Below, piece after piece: positions 1-9,234 of a stretch of 30,929 bases of DNA (its first letter is position 1; each line of letters begins with the position of its first letter). The stretch lies in assembly GCA_009783865.1 (NCBI GenBank), contig WRCR01000005.1:1-30929 (forward strand), written 5' to 3'. The position numbers and the translations under genes were made by a program. The DNA comes from Planctomycetaceae bacterium (GTDB lineage: Bacteria; Planctomycetota; Planctomycetia; Pirellulales; Thermoguttaceae). The notes under the pieces were generated by a model, which searched no databases, was not told the origin of the DNA, and saw nothing but the letters and a program-made list of their open reading frames with translations.

Positions 1-2082
1 AGTGCGCAGTCCGTCATTGATACTGTTAATGCGGTTTTCGAGAATATTGAAGAAAACCTCCTTTTTCAAGATAAAACAAAAGACGGTGAAAAAGATGAAG
101 AAAACAATTATATTGCTGCCGCAAAACTTTGGAAAGGAAAAGGGAAAAAAGGTTTTGAAACACATACGACTGCGAAGGACTTTTCCGGTTATTGTTCTCT
201 GGTGTTGATTCCAACCGCTGATGTTCCTACCGAAGACGAATACGAGGAAAACTATTCGGACGACGAAAACGGTGAAGACAGCCGCAAGGCAGATAAATTT
301 ATTGAAGACACGGCAGAGAAAATCAAAGAACTTCATTATGCAAAACCGTATGCGAAAATCGGTGTGCTGGTCAGAAGAAACAGATTTATCACGCAGTTTA
401 TTTCGGCATTGAAAGCAAAAAATGTCGAGGCAAAGGAAGAAGGCGGTAATCCGCTGCCGAATGATTCTGCCGCTGTGCGGGTCGTTCTTTCGGCATTGAT
501 GCTGGCAGACCATCCCGGCGATACTGTTGCAAGATTTCACGTTGCCGATAGTCCGCTGGCGGAACATTGCGGTTTAACAGAATACCGGAAGTGTATTGCC
601 GAGAGAAAATTAAACGATAAAAATTATTTGGAAAATGACGGAAAGTTCGCCGCAAGGAATTGGTCGGAGAAAACACGGTGTAAAGCAGCGACGGAAGGTC
701 TCGGAAGCGTAGTGAAGGAATTAGCCGAGGTGATTCGTCAAAAGGAAAATTTAGATGCCGACTTTCCGCGGGAGTCCCAATGGCTGGAAAAACTCATCGA
801 ACTTGCGTTTCAATTCGAGACCGAAGCAAAGGAAGACCGGTTAAGCCGATTCGTTGAAAGAGTGAAAGTCAAAGGTGTTTCCGGCAAGTCAGACGAGGGT
901 GACATCACCGTTACCAATATCCATAAATCAAAGGGGTTGGAATACGACATCGTTGTACTGCCGGACTTAACTTGCGAATTTTATTACAATACAACGGATA
1001 TGATTGTCTCGCGAAAAAGTCCGGTCGAACCCGTTGATTTTGTTGTTCGTTATGCCTTTAAAGCCCTTCAAAGATTTCTACCGAAAGAATATCGGGAAGC
1101 GTTTGATAGACGTATCCGCGGTGAGATTGTTGAGTCATTGAATCTGCTTTATGTCGCAATGACAAGAGCGAAACGCGAACTGATGATGCTGGTGCCGCAT
1201 AAAACCGCAGATAAAAACGGCAACCCCGCCGAGGATGAGCATAAACGCAAAACCTTCGGCAACCTTTTATTAAAAGGATTGAGTCCGGAAATAGAAGAAT
1301 ATGGAAATGGAGGTGTTTTCTATGCTCACGGCAATGCCGATTGGTATCAAGAATTTGAAGAGGAACTCAAAAAGAAACAGAAATATGCCAAAAAAGAGGA
1401 ACCGGAACAACCGATTCCCGCAGTGTTCAAATTGAAAACAGAACCGAAGAAACGTTCTTTCCTGCGTTTGGTTCCTTCCGGTGCGGATAAAAAGGCAGAA
1501 CCGCCGACAAGTGAAACCGTTAAAACCGAAGACACTGAGGAGATTCAGGAAGTTGTTCATGGCAGCAACAACGCTATGCGGCGCGGCACAGCAATTCATA
1601 AATGTTTCGAGTTCACGTTAAATCGTGACCCGTTTCTTGAACACAGCATTCCGGGCAAAGGCGAACTGCTGCAAAATTGTCAGGAAGACGAGACGAAAGA
1701 ACTCGATTGGGACGAAATCATTGAATCCTTCACGAAAATGTGCGGCAATGCGAATGTCCGAAAGGCGTTGTCTCGTTCCGCTTATCCGGCAGACGAAACA
1801 GTGGTGACGGAACATGAGCGGCGTTTTATCGTCAAGGTAAAAGATGACGACGAAGACAAAATCGTCAACGGAACTATAGACCGATTGATAATCCGGCGAA
1901 GAGGCGGCAAAGTTGTCGGCGTGGATATTATCGACTTCAAAACCGGAGGGCGCAATGATGAGTTCTATGAACCGCAGATGCAGTTATATCGTCAATCGGC
2001 GGTAGAACTTTATCGCATTGACGAATCGGATGTAACCGTCAAACTGTTGTACGTTTCACTGGGAGAAGCAGTACCCGTTTAG
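1..2082 (+). CDS. RecB/AddA-like helicase-nuclease, C-terminal part (5' truncated by window edge)
   Basis: The frame is open from base 1, so the gene starts outside the window; 693 residues are visible. It shows the C-terminal half of a UvrD-type superfamily 1 helicase. Motif V is visible as HKSKGLEYD near visible residue 308, and motif VI as LLYVAMTRAKRE at about 382-393. A PD-(D/E)XK nuclease module follows: RRGTAIHKCFE near residue 527, VDIIDFKTG at 641-649 with the likely metal ligand D645 and lysine K647, and QMQLY at 659-663. This order is that of AddA/RecB subunits, which resect double-strand breaks for recombination and degrade linear DNA in the cytoplasm. A low-complexity charged linker (about residues 450-515) separates the two parts. 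No AddB partner is visible; it may lie upstream. The alternative, a stand-alone RecB-like nuclease in a defence locus, cannot be excluded without the N-terminus. Confidence 0.9.
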   Translation, partial: SAQSVIDTVNAVFENIEENLLFQDKTKDGEKDEENNYIAAAKLWKGKGKKGFETHTTAKDFSGYCSLVLIPTADVPTEDEYEENYSDDENGEDSRKADKFIEDTAEKIKELHYAKPYAKIGVLVRRNRFITQFISALKAKNVEAKEEGGNPLPNDSAAVRVVLSALMLADHPGDTVARFHVADSPLAEHCGLTEYRKCIAERKLNDKNYLENDGKFAARNWSEKTRCKAATEGLGSVVKELAEVIRQKENLDADFPRESQWLEKLIELAFQFETEAKEDRLSRFVERVKVKGVSGKSDEGDITVTNIHKSKGLEYDIVVLPDLTCEFYYNTTDMIVSRKSPVEPVDFVVRYAFKALQRFLPKEYREAFDRRIRGEIVESLNLLYVAMTRAKRELMMLVPHKTADKNGNPAEDEHKRKTFGNLLLKGLSPEIEEYGNGGVFYAHGNADWYQEFEEELKKKQKYAKKEEPEQPIPAVFKLKTEPKKRSFLRLVPSGADKKAEPPTSETVKTEDTEEIQEVVHGSNNAMRRGTAIHKCFEFTLNRDPFLEHSIPGKGELLQNCQEDETKELDWDEIIESFTKMCGNANVRKALSRSAYPADETVVTEHERRFIVKVKDDDEDKIVNGTIDRLIIRRRGGKVVGVDIIDFKTGGRNDEFYEPQMQLYRQSAVELYRIDESDVTVKLLYVSLGEAVPV

Positions 2083-2116
2083 CGGTACCAGTTTAACCAG
2101 CGGTTCGTAGAACCGC
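2071..2116 (+). other. Two small inverted repeats in the helicase / GH89 intergenic gap
   Basis: A perfect 7-bp stem with a 3-nt loop (GCGGTTC-gta-GAACCGC) spans 2100-2116. A weaker GTACC/GGTAC pair flanks the helicase stop codon (2071-2088). No T-run follows, so this could be a weak terminator or an mRNA 5' structure just ahead of the GH89 ribosome binding site. The function is inferred. Confidence 0.35.
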
Positions 2117-2134
2117 AAACCGAAAGGAAAAACC

Positions 2135-4822
2135 ATGTCTCAAATCACAAAATGTTTGTTCATTACTTTGTCCGTTTGTCTGATGTTCGCCGCTTGCGCA
2201 ACATCGTTTGCAGAGACCTCATCTGCGATTACTGCTGCCGAAGGACTTCTTGCGAGAACAGTCCCGGAACTTGTCGGAAAAGTCGTGTTCACTGAAATTC
2301 CTGCCGAAGGCGGTAAGGATGTCTTTGAACTCCAAACGAAAGACGGGAGAATCATCGTTTCGGGCAACAACGGTGTTTCAATGGCATCGGGGCTGCATTG
2401 GTACCTGAAACATTACTGCCGGTGTCAGATTTCACTTCGGGCAAGTCAACTGAAACTGCCTATTCCGCTGCCGCAAATCACGGAACGTGTCCGAATCGTT
2501 TCGCCGTACAAATACCGCTATTATTTCAACTACTGCGCTTTCAGTTATACCTTGGCTTGGTGGCACTGGAACGATTGGGAAAGAATGATAGACCTCATGG
2601 CACTATACGGCATCAACGCACCGCTTTCCGTGACCGGTCAAGAAGGTGTTTGGCGCAACGCCGGAAAACGGCTTGGCTTGTCCGAAGAGCAAATGCAGGA
2701 CTTTTACGTCGGTCCCGGTTATCTTCCTTTCGGCTGGATGGGCTGCATCGACCGCTGGGCAGGTCCGCTTTCGAATTCATGGATTGACGACCACGTTGAA
2801 TTACAGAAAAAGATTCTCAAACGGGAACGGGAACTCGGCATGACTCCGATACTGCAAGGGTTCACCGGTCATGCTCCGCGAAAATTGCAGGAAGTTAACC
2901 CGGACTTGAAACTTGTCAAACTCTCGCCGTGGGTTGGTTTTGAACCGACATATTTCATCGACCCCACTGACCCCAATTTCATCGAAGTCGGAAAAGTGTT
3001 TCTCGAAGAGCAGACGAAACTTTTCGGAACCGACCATCTTTATGCTTCGGATTCGTTTATTGAAATGCCGCCGACAAATAATGACCCGGAATTTTTACGC
3101 AACATGGGGCGGTCGATATATGAATCCATGCGTGTCGTTGACGACAAAGCAATTTGGGTATTACAAAGTTGGCCCTTTTGTGTTCATAACATTAAATTTT
3201 GGCAGCCGCCGCAAGCCGAAGCATTTTTCCGCAGTGTACCGCAAGGTCGTTTACTGGTTGTCGATTTGTATTGCGAAGTCAAGCCGGGCTGGTCTATGTT
3301 CGATGGTGCGTTTTACGGTCAACCGTGGGTTTGGTGCATCCTGCAAAACTTCGGCGGACAAGTCAGTTTGCACGGCGGTATCGACATCATGGCTGACGAT
3401 TTGCGAAAGGCAATCGAGCAGAAAGGAAAGGAAGCCGGTAATATGGTTGGCATCGGCTACATCATGGAAGGACTCTGCTACAATCCGATTATTGACGAAT
3501 TTCAATCGGACATGGTTTGGCGCAGCAGCGTTCCCGATACCGGTGAATGGCGGAGTGATTTTGTCAAGAGATGGTATGGTACTAACTCGCCGAAAACACA
3601 AGCCGTTTGGGAACGGCTGCATCAAACGGCGTATCAACAGCGCAGTCAGGAAAATCGTCAAGGAGGCGGCTTGTTGATTCGCCGACCGGTTCCTACACTG
3701 GGTGTTCGGGGGCTTGATAAAACCTTCGTGCCGATATGGAAGGAACTCTTGGATTGTGCTGATGAAGTCGGCAATGAACGGACTTATCAATACGATGTTA
3801 CAAATATAACCCGGCATACTTTGGGGAAGTTAGCCCCGCTGTATAGCACGGAAATCATTGTTGCTTACCGCAACAAGGATAGAGAAGCGTTGAAGAAAGC
3901 AGCCGAAAAACTGGAAGGATTATTCAACGACATTGACCGGCAGTTGGCAACCGACTCTGAATTCCTGCTGGGAACATGGCTTGAAAACGCAAAACGCTGG
4001 GGACATACCGAAGAAGAGAAGCGTCACTACGAGTGGAATGCGCGCCGCATTATCACGCTTTGGGCTTCCGAAGGTCGGCTTGACGATTATGCCGCAAAAC
4101 AATGGGCGGGAATGATGCGCGGCTATTACAGGCAGCGTTGGAAACGTTTTTGTGAATCGCTAGACCAAGCCTTAGTTGAAGGTAAAGCGTGGAATGCAAA
4201 ACAATTCAATGACGACCTCTTGAAATGGCAAAACGAATGGGGAAACGAAAGGACGGTATTTCCGATGAAACCTAGCGGAGAAAATCCCGTTCACGTTGCG
4301 AAGACACTTTATGAAAAATATGCCGGTGAGTTCGACCGCGAGTTTCCGCTGCCTAATCTCATTTCATCCGGCGGCGAATTAATTTCGCCCAAAGATTATC
4401 CGTATATAAAAAGTTTGACGACCGGCAAACCGGCAACAGCGTCTGATACTATCAGCAGATACCCCGCTCATCTCGCCAATGACGGCAAGCGTAACAATCC
4501 CGATTCTTTTTGGGCTTGCGATGTGACGGGCAAGACAGAATCGCCGTGGTGGCAAGTCGATTTGGAAGGTCCTACTGAAGTCAGCCGCGTGGTTGTCGTC
4601 TGTTATTATGCCGACCCTCGGTATTACGGTTTTCTCTTGGAAGGTTCACTCGATGGACAAAACTGGACTACGCTTGCCGACTTCCGCGAGAACAAGGAAC
4701 TATCAAAAATTGACGGATACGATTGCCGTTTTGATAAACAGACGATACGATATATCCGGGTTACGCAGACACATTGTTCTGCTAATACCGGTCGGCATTT
4801 AGTTGAAGTTATGGCGTTTTGA
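2135..4822 (+). CDS. Secreted alpha-N-acetylglucosaminidase, GH89 (NAGLU family), with C-terminal discoidin/CBM32-like domain
   Basis: This gene encodes 895 residues, and the start is supported by AAAGGA 6 bases upstream of ATG. An N-terminal signal peptide ends near ATSFA (about residue 26). A NAGLU_N-like domain follows, then the NAGLU TIM barrel, marked by YYFNYCAFSYTLAWWHW and MALYGIN...GQEGVW (about residues 130-172). The two catalytic acids of the family can be placed: E310 in SDSFIEM and E445 in IMEGLCYNP. These positions are almost the same as in human NAGLU (E316 and E446). Residues of about 760-895 look like an F5/8 type C / CBM32 glycan-binding module (WWQVDLE, LEGSLDGQNW, RYIRV). 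The family removes terminal alpha-linked GlcNAc, as in heparan sulfate or some mucin glycans; export to the periplasm or cell surface is expected. It heads a co-directional sugar cluster. The assignment is firm; the natural substrate is inferred. Confidence 0.93.
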   Translation: MSQITKCLFITLSVCLMFAACATSFAETSSAITAAEGLLARTVPELVGKVVFTEIPAEGGKDVFELQTKDGRIIVSGNNGVSMASGLHWYLKHYCRCQISLRASQLKLPIPLPQITERVRIVSPYKYRYYFNYCAFSYTLAWWHWNDWERMIDLMALYGINAPLSVTGQEGVWRNAGKRLGLSEEQMQDFYVGPGYLPFGWMGCIDRWAGPLSNSWIDDHVELQKKILKRERELGMTPILQGFTGHAPRKLQEVNPDLKLVKLSPWVGFEPTYFIDPTDPNFIEVGKVFLEEQTKLFGTDHLYASDSFIEMPPTNNDPEFLRNMGRSIYESMRVVDDKAIWVLQSWPFCVHNIKFWQPPQAEAFFRSVPQGRLLVVDLYCEVKPGWSMFDGAFYGQPWVWCILQNFGGQVSLHGGIDIMADDLRKAIEQKGKEAGNMVGIGYIMEGLCYNPIIDEFQSDMVWRSSVPDTGEWRSDFVKRWYGTNSPKTQAVWERLHQTAYQQRSQENRQGGGLLIRRPVPTLGVRGLDKTFVPIWKELLDCADEVGNERTYQYDVTNITRHTLGKLAPLYSTEIIVAYRNKDREALKKAAEKLEGLFNDIDRQLATDSEFLLGTWLENAKRWGHTEEEKRHYEWNARRIITLWASEGRLDDYAAKQWAGMMRGYYRQRWKRFCESLDQALVEGKAWNAKQFNDDLLKWQNEWGNERTVFPMKPSGENPVHVAKTLYEKYAGEFDREFPLPNLISSGGELISPKDYPYIKSLTTGKPATASDTISRYPAHLANDGKRNNPDSFWACDVTGKTESPWWQVDLEGPTEVSRVVVVCYYADPRYYGFLLEGSLDGQNWTTLADFRENKELSKIDGYDCRFDKQTIRYIRVTQTHCSANTGRHLVEVMAF

Positions 4823-4824
4823 AG

Positions 4825-4907
4825 TTTTTCACACAAAGGCACAAAGAACACAAAGGAATTGTTTTGGATTTAATGTCTTTGTGAACTTTGTGCCCTTGTG
4901 AGAAAAA
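4825..4907. repeat. Long imperfect hairpin of CACAAAG-type repeats (terminator or mobile palindrome)
   Basis: The left arm 4825-4855 and right arm 4877-4907 are reverse complements at 27 of 31 positions, with a 21-nt loop. The arms contain repeated CACAAAG words. The element starts 3 nt after the GH89 stop codon and ends in an A-run, with a T-run at its left end, so either strand gives a T-tract-flanked stem. It may act as a bidirectional terminator. The repetitive palindromic structure also resembles dispersed REP/MITE-like hairpins. The structure is seen directly; the role is inferred. Confidence 0.8.
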
Positions 4908-4963
4908 AACAATTATAAAAAAACAGCAATTTGTAGTATAACCCCCAACCCCGGAAATAAACA

Positions 4964-7900
4964 ATGTTCAACTCGTTACGTTTTTTTGTATTCTTCGCCG
5001 CTATGGTTTCGTTTATAGTTCCGCTTTTTGCGGCGGAAACCGCTTCATTCAACTTGGTGCCGTATCCGAAAGAGATTAAAACAACTTCGGGGCAGTTCTC
5101 CTTCAAAGACCCGACACTGGAACTTCGCCTTTCGGAAAAGAGCCGTGAGACACTGGAAAAAATAATCACTGACGAGTTGCAGCGCGCCGGTTTTCCATTG
5201 CCGAAAGTTGTTGCCGTTGATTTCGATAAACCGATGTTATCTCTTGCAAAGCCCGATGCCAAATTGCCGGAACCAATGCTGCCGAAAGAAGCCGGTGAAG
5301 GAAAAAGCGACCCCGGTGAAGGATATGCTCTTTCCATAATGCCCGACGGAATCGTCTGCCATGGAAACGCCGACATTGGTTTGTTTTACGCCGTTCAAAC
5401 ACTTCGTCAACTGATACGTGCAAACGCTGATGCAAACGGCAATCTTCCGTGTCTGACGATTCAGGATTGGTCCTCCATGAAGTATCGCTGTTATCAGGAC
5501 GACTGGACTCGCGGTCCCAGCCCGCATATCAAAGCGATATTTTATACCTTCGATATAGGGGTGCAGTTGAAACACAATATGTTCACCTATTACATGGAGA
5601 ACCAGTTTGAATTCAAAAAGCATCCGAAATTGAATCCGCAAGACGGAACGCTGACTCAAGAGGAATTCAAACAAGCCGTGGAATATGCCGCGAAACAACA
5701 TCTGATAGTGCTGGGCAACCAGCAATCGTTCGGACATTATCAAAAAATACTGAGGGTTCCCGAATACGCTCATCTCGGCGAAAAGAGCCACGATAATCCT
5801 CTGTTTGGAGTCCGGTCGCCGTATATCCTTTCCCCAGTTGTTGAAGAGGTTTATGCATTTCTCGACGACCTCTATTCAGAAATTCTGCCGCTTGTACCAT
5901 TTGAAATGTTCAATGTCTGCTGCGATGAAACTTGGGACCTTGCCAAGAGCGGACCGTCGAAGGAACTCGCCGATAAAATTGGTGTCTCTGGCGTTTATCT
6001 CAAGCATATATTGCGTGTTCACGAACTGCTAAAAAAATACAATAAACGAATGATGATGTGGGGCGATGTTCTCACGGCAAAACATTCAAGCAGAATCGAT
6101 GTAACGAAAGAACCGGACATCATAAAACAGATTCCAAAAGATGTGATTATGATGTGCTGGGATTACGAACCGCGTCCAAATTTCGACAAGGACATCAAGC
6201 CCTTCAGCGATTCCGGTTACGACTTCTTCGTTTGTCCGGGAATCTCCAACTGGAGCATGATGCTTCCGCTGTTCAACAAATCGACCGTCAATATCCGCAA
6301 CATGGTTCGGGACGGCTGCAAATACGGGGCTATGGGAATGCTCAACACCGGCTGGGAAGATGACGGCGAATCAATTCACGGATGCAACTGGTACGGAATC
6401 GCTTGGGGTGCCGAGTGTTCCTGGAACGCTGCTAAAACAGAACCGGAGGATTTCCAAAAACGAATCGGTCCCGTTCTCTTCGGAACGAAAAGTGATGACT
6501 TCGGGAAAGCCATTGAACTTTTGGCGGAATTACAGGTCTCACCCGAACTGGGCGGAGCAGGCAACAGGCGTTTTTGGGAACGGGACTTCCTTCCACGTGA
6601 ATCACTGCAAACCGTCGAAAGAAAAGCCCGGCATATTTCAAAACTGGGAACCCAGGCAATCGTGCATTTGAAAAAGACAAAAGCGCAAGCGACCGTCAAT
6701 GCGGAACTGCTCGATTCGTTCCTGCTTGGTGCCGCCCGCATGAGAATGATTGGAGTACGAATGCTCTACGGACTTGAAGCGGCGAAATGGTACTCCGAAG
6801 CCGCCGCACTTGACCTGAGTGATCCGGAACAAAAGAAAAAAGTTATCATGATTCTCGAACAGATAGAACGTCATGCAGCAGATGTTCGGAAAGCCCATCG
6901 TGACATTGAAACAGAGTTTGTTCGTATTTGGAACACGGAGAGCAAACCCTACGCTCTCGATTGGACAACGAAAAAATATGACGACTACGACGAATACCTT
7001 GCGGAGATTCAGGAAAAAGTCAGCAGTGCCGCAAAGGCATTCAGAGAAAACAAGCCGGAAGCGGAACTTCCCGATATTGGTTTGCAAAATGTTGATGGCA
7101 AAACGTTTCCAAGCCGATTCATGCAAGACCGTCTGCTGCCGGACGCAAAATGGTTGAACCCTGCGTCGCCGCTCCGGCAAGGAATCGTCATCAAAGCCGG
7201 TGAAGTGAATCAATTCGCTCTGCCGGTGGAACTCGAACTCTCTGTTCAGGAACAATACCGCAACAAGAAAGTCGAAGCGTTCCACGTACAAAGCGGCGGT
7301 CAATCGCAACAAATTCCGGCGCAACTTGACACTGGTTCTCAAAGGGGAAAATCGACTCTCGTTTTTCTTCTGCCGGAACTCTCAAAGGATACGTCCACTT
7401 CGATTCACGTTTATTTCGGTCTCGATGAGACACGCCCGCTTGCCGGAGCAGTAACAACAACGGAGGGTCCCGGTGATTGGAAAACAGTCGAAAATGACAA
7501 AGTTCGGCTTGCTATTGGACCGGAAGGCGGACACGTTTATCGCTGGATGCTCAAAGACCGGGACCTTCTCGATATGACTGACCCCGGTGACGAATCTTAT
7601 CACGGCTTTTCCGACCATGGCCGCGGGGAGCGTTCCGTCAAGTTCAACCTTGTGCTGCTCAACAATGGACCGGCAATGGTTCGATACGGCTGTTATCGGG
7701 ACGGTGAAATCTGCAAAACGTTGAGCGTCTATGCCGGTCTTCCCGTCTTGGATGTGGTGATGTCGTCCCCGACCAATTATTATTGGAATTTCGATGCCCC
7801 GGAACTTTTCGCCGCTGACGGCAAGACACCCGGCACGCTTTTGTTTTCCAACGGAACGACTGCTCCGACTGCCCGACGGGGAAATACGGTCGACCTCCAG

Positions 7901-8176
7901 ACAAGCGGCAAGGGTTCGTATTGGGGAATCAAGTACAACGCTTCGGGAATAGCACACGGAATGACAACCCCGGAGGAGGTCTCCGATTTTATCATCGGAC
8001 CCGGCGGCGGAATGGGCGGTGTCGGAGTTGCCGGTGCAGCGCGCCGGCATTTCGTGACATTCGCCGGTTCTTTGGACGGTTCACCGCCGGAACAAACTAT
8101 GAATCGATTGAAAGAAACCTTCAACCGGAAACGCAAGTTGCATGTGACCTTGCATTTGCCGGAAAATGTTCGATAA
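4964..8176 (+). CDS. Secreted GH20-like beta-N-acetylhexosaminidase with a large C-terminal region
   Basis: This gene encodes 1070 residues. The signal peptide MFNSLRFFVFFAAMVSF...LFAAE is cleaved near residue 24. The N-terminal part (about 28-165) matches the GH20b-type alpha/beta domain (LVPYPKEIK, GEGYALSI, FYAVQTLRQL). A TIM barrel follows with the GH20 Asp-Glu pair at D321-E322 (NVCCDETWDL). The usual HxGGDE context is replaced by FNVCCDE, so this is a divergent member. GWEDDGESIHGCNWYGIAWGAE (about 463-484) fits the barrel's end. The remaining 500 or so residues hold a helical part (about 530-690) and beta-rich segments I do not recognise. The family cleaves terminal beta-GlcNAc or GalNAc through substrate-assisted catalysis. 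The Shine-Dalgarno signal is weak. It follows the GH89 gene after the long hairpin at 4825-4907. Hydrolase fold is likely; the exact specificity is unknown. Confidence 0.8.
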   Translation: MFNSLRFFVFFAAMVSFIVPLFAAETASFNLVPYPKEIKTTSGQFSFKDPTLELRLSEKSRETLEKIITDELQRAGFPLPKVVAVDFDKPMLSLAKPDAKLPEPMLPKEAGEGKSDPGEGYALSIMPDGIVCHGNADIGLFYAVQTLRQLIRANADANGNLPCLTIQDWSSMKYRCYQDDWTRGPSPHIKAIFYTFDIGVQLKHNMFTYYMENQFEFKKHPKLNPQDGTLTQEEFKQAVEYAAKQHLIVLGNQQSFGHYQKILRVPEYAHLGEKSHDNPLFGVRSPYILSPVVEEVYAFLDDLYSEILPLVPFEMFNVCCDETWDLAKSGPSKELADKIGVSGVYLKHILRVHELLKKYNKRMMMWGDVLTAKHSSRIDVTKEPDIIKQIPKDVIMMCWDYEPRPNFDKDIKPFSDSGYDFFVCPGISNWSMMLPLFNKSTVNIRNMVRDGCKYGAMGMLNTGWEDDGESIHGCNWYGIAWGAECSWNAAKTEPEDFQKRIGPVLFGTKSDDFGKAIELLAELQVSPELGGAGNRRFWERDFLPRESLQTVERKARHISKLGTQAIVHLKKTKAQATVNAELLDSFLLGAARMRMIGVRMLYGLEAAKWYSEAAALDLSDPEQKKKVIMILEQIERHAADVRKAHRDIETEFVRIWNTESKPYALDWTTKKYDDYDEYLAEIQEKVSSAAKAFRENKPEAELPDIGLQNVDGKTFPSRFMQDRLLPDAKWLNPASPLRQGIVIKAGEVNQFALPVELELSVQEQYRNKKVEAFHVQSGGQSQQIPAQLDTGSQRGKSTLVFLLPELSKDTSTSIHVYFGLDETRPLAGAVTTTEGPGDWKTVENDKVRLAIGPEGGHVYRWMLKDRDLLDMTDPGDESYHGFSDHGRGERSVKFNLVLLNNGPAMVRYGCYRDGEICKTLSVYAGLPVLDVVMSSPTNYYWNFDAPELFAADGKTPGTLLFSNGTTAPTARRGNTVDLQTSGKGSYWGIKYNASGIAHGMTTPEEVSDFIIGPGGGMGGVGVAGAARRHFVTFAGSLDGSPPEQTMNRLKETFNRKRKLHVTLHLPENVR

Positions 8177-8239
8177 TGTAGACGGACTCCGGCTTTCATA
8201 GTCGTCCGCAACTTTAACAAACACTACAAACACATTAAC

Positions 8240-9148
8240 ATGAAAACAAGAGACACTGACAGGCAATGGGAGCGGCTGCTCAAGGCATTGATTACGAAAA
8301 CGCCGACTGACGAATACTGTGAAAAACTCACAAAAGCCGGTTTCGACGGTATAGAGGTACAAAATTGGGATGTTTCCGTCGAGGAAGCGAGGCAGGCACG
8401 CGCCTTTGTCGAAAAGCACGGACTGTGTATTCACAGTGTGATGCGCGGCTGGACGAACTTCAACGCTTCCGAAAAGGAAAAAGTCGATGCCGATATTCAA
8501 TCGGTCGAAACATCACTCCGTGCGGCGGCGGCTTATGGTGCGAGTACCGTCCTGCTGGTTCCCTGCCGCATCGGCGGAATGACGATGCCGGAACCCTGGG
8601 ACTTCGATATTGACTTCGACCCGAAAACGCTGAACGTCAAGACCGTTGCCGCCGGAGATAATTCCGCTTATGCCGATTACATCAAGGCGCAGAATCTGGC
8701 GACGGAGGTTTCAATTCGGGCTGTCGAGACACTAATTCCGACCGCCGCCAGAGAAGGGGTGATTATCGCTTTAGAAAACGTTGGTAACAATCTTTGGAGT
8801 ACGCCGGAATTTCTGGCGGCTTTTGTAAAATCCTTCGGCAGTCCATGGGTGCAGACGTATTTTGACCTCGGCAATCACACCAGATATTCCCGCTGCGAAG
8901 AATGGCTGACGGCACTGCAAGGGACTATTGTGAAGTTGCACATCAAGGACTCTGCTATCAGCGAAGCCAAAGGAAAACGCGGCGGCGGTCCAAGCCAAAG
9001 GGTACCAATCGGAACAGGTACCATTGATTGGAAAAACGTTCGTAAAGTTCTGGAGGAAATCCGCTATTCCGGTTGGATGACCGTCGAATCCAGCGGTCTG
9101 ACCGATGCCGAACATTCTAAATTCCTCGACGAACATTTCGGAGAATGA
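8240..9148 (+). CDS. Sugar phosphate isomerase/epimerase (xylose isomerase-like TIM barrel)
   Basis: This gene encodes 302 residues with no signal peptide, so it is probably cytoplasmic. It belongs to the AP-endonuclease-2 / xylose-isomerase-like TIM barrel superfamily: AGFDGIEVQNWD at the N-terminus, then a set of metal ligands at the expected strand ends, namely E179 (ALENV), D209 (YFDLGN), H234 (KLHIKD) and E283 (TVES). The GTGTIDW motif near residue 256 is typical of hydroxypyruvate isomerase or inosose/tagatose epimerase relatives. It sits 63 bp after the GH20-like gene and ahead of a symporter, so it may process an imported sugar. No clear ribosome binding site is present before the chosen ATG. 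The superfamily is certain; the substrate cannot be read from the sequence. Confidence 0.88.
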   Translation: MKTRDTDRQWERLLKALITKTPTDEYCEKLTKAGFDGIEVQNWDVSVEEARQARAFVEKHGLCIHSVMRGWTNFNASEKEKVDADIQSVETSLRAAAAYGASTVLLVPCRIGGMTMPEPWDFDIDFDPKTLNVKTVAAGDNSAYADYIKAQNLATEVSIRAVETLIPTAAREGVIIALENVGNNLWSTPEFLAAFVKSFGSPWVQTYFDLGNHTRYSRCEEWLTALQGTIVKLHIKDSAISEAKGKRGGGPSQRVPIGTGTIDWKNVRKVLEEIRYSGWMTVESSGLTDAEHSKFLDEHFGE

Positions 9149-9234
9149 TGCGGCATACCTCGTCCGTCATTGCCCGAATAGATACATTCCACATACCGTT
9201 ATAATTTGGTCGTTTGATAATAGAAAATGTACTA

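Noticed and set aside
2913..3677. 254-codon open frame overlapping the GH89 gene in another frame
   Set aside because: It lies wholly inside a gene with clear catalytic residues; no ribosome binding site or domain.
7382..8050. 222-codon minus-strand open frame within the GH20-like gene
   Set aside because: Shadow frame; composition unlike a real protein.
8177..8239. Possible stem (GACGGACT / AGTCGTC) after the GH20-like gene
   Set aside because: Needs a bulge and a long loop, and lacks a T-run; not convincing as a terminator.
9177..9205. TATAAT upstream of the symporter as a promoter
   Set aside because: No acceptable -35 hexamer at 16-18 bp and no extended -10; too weak to list.
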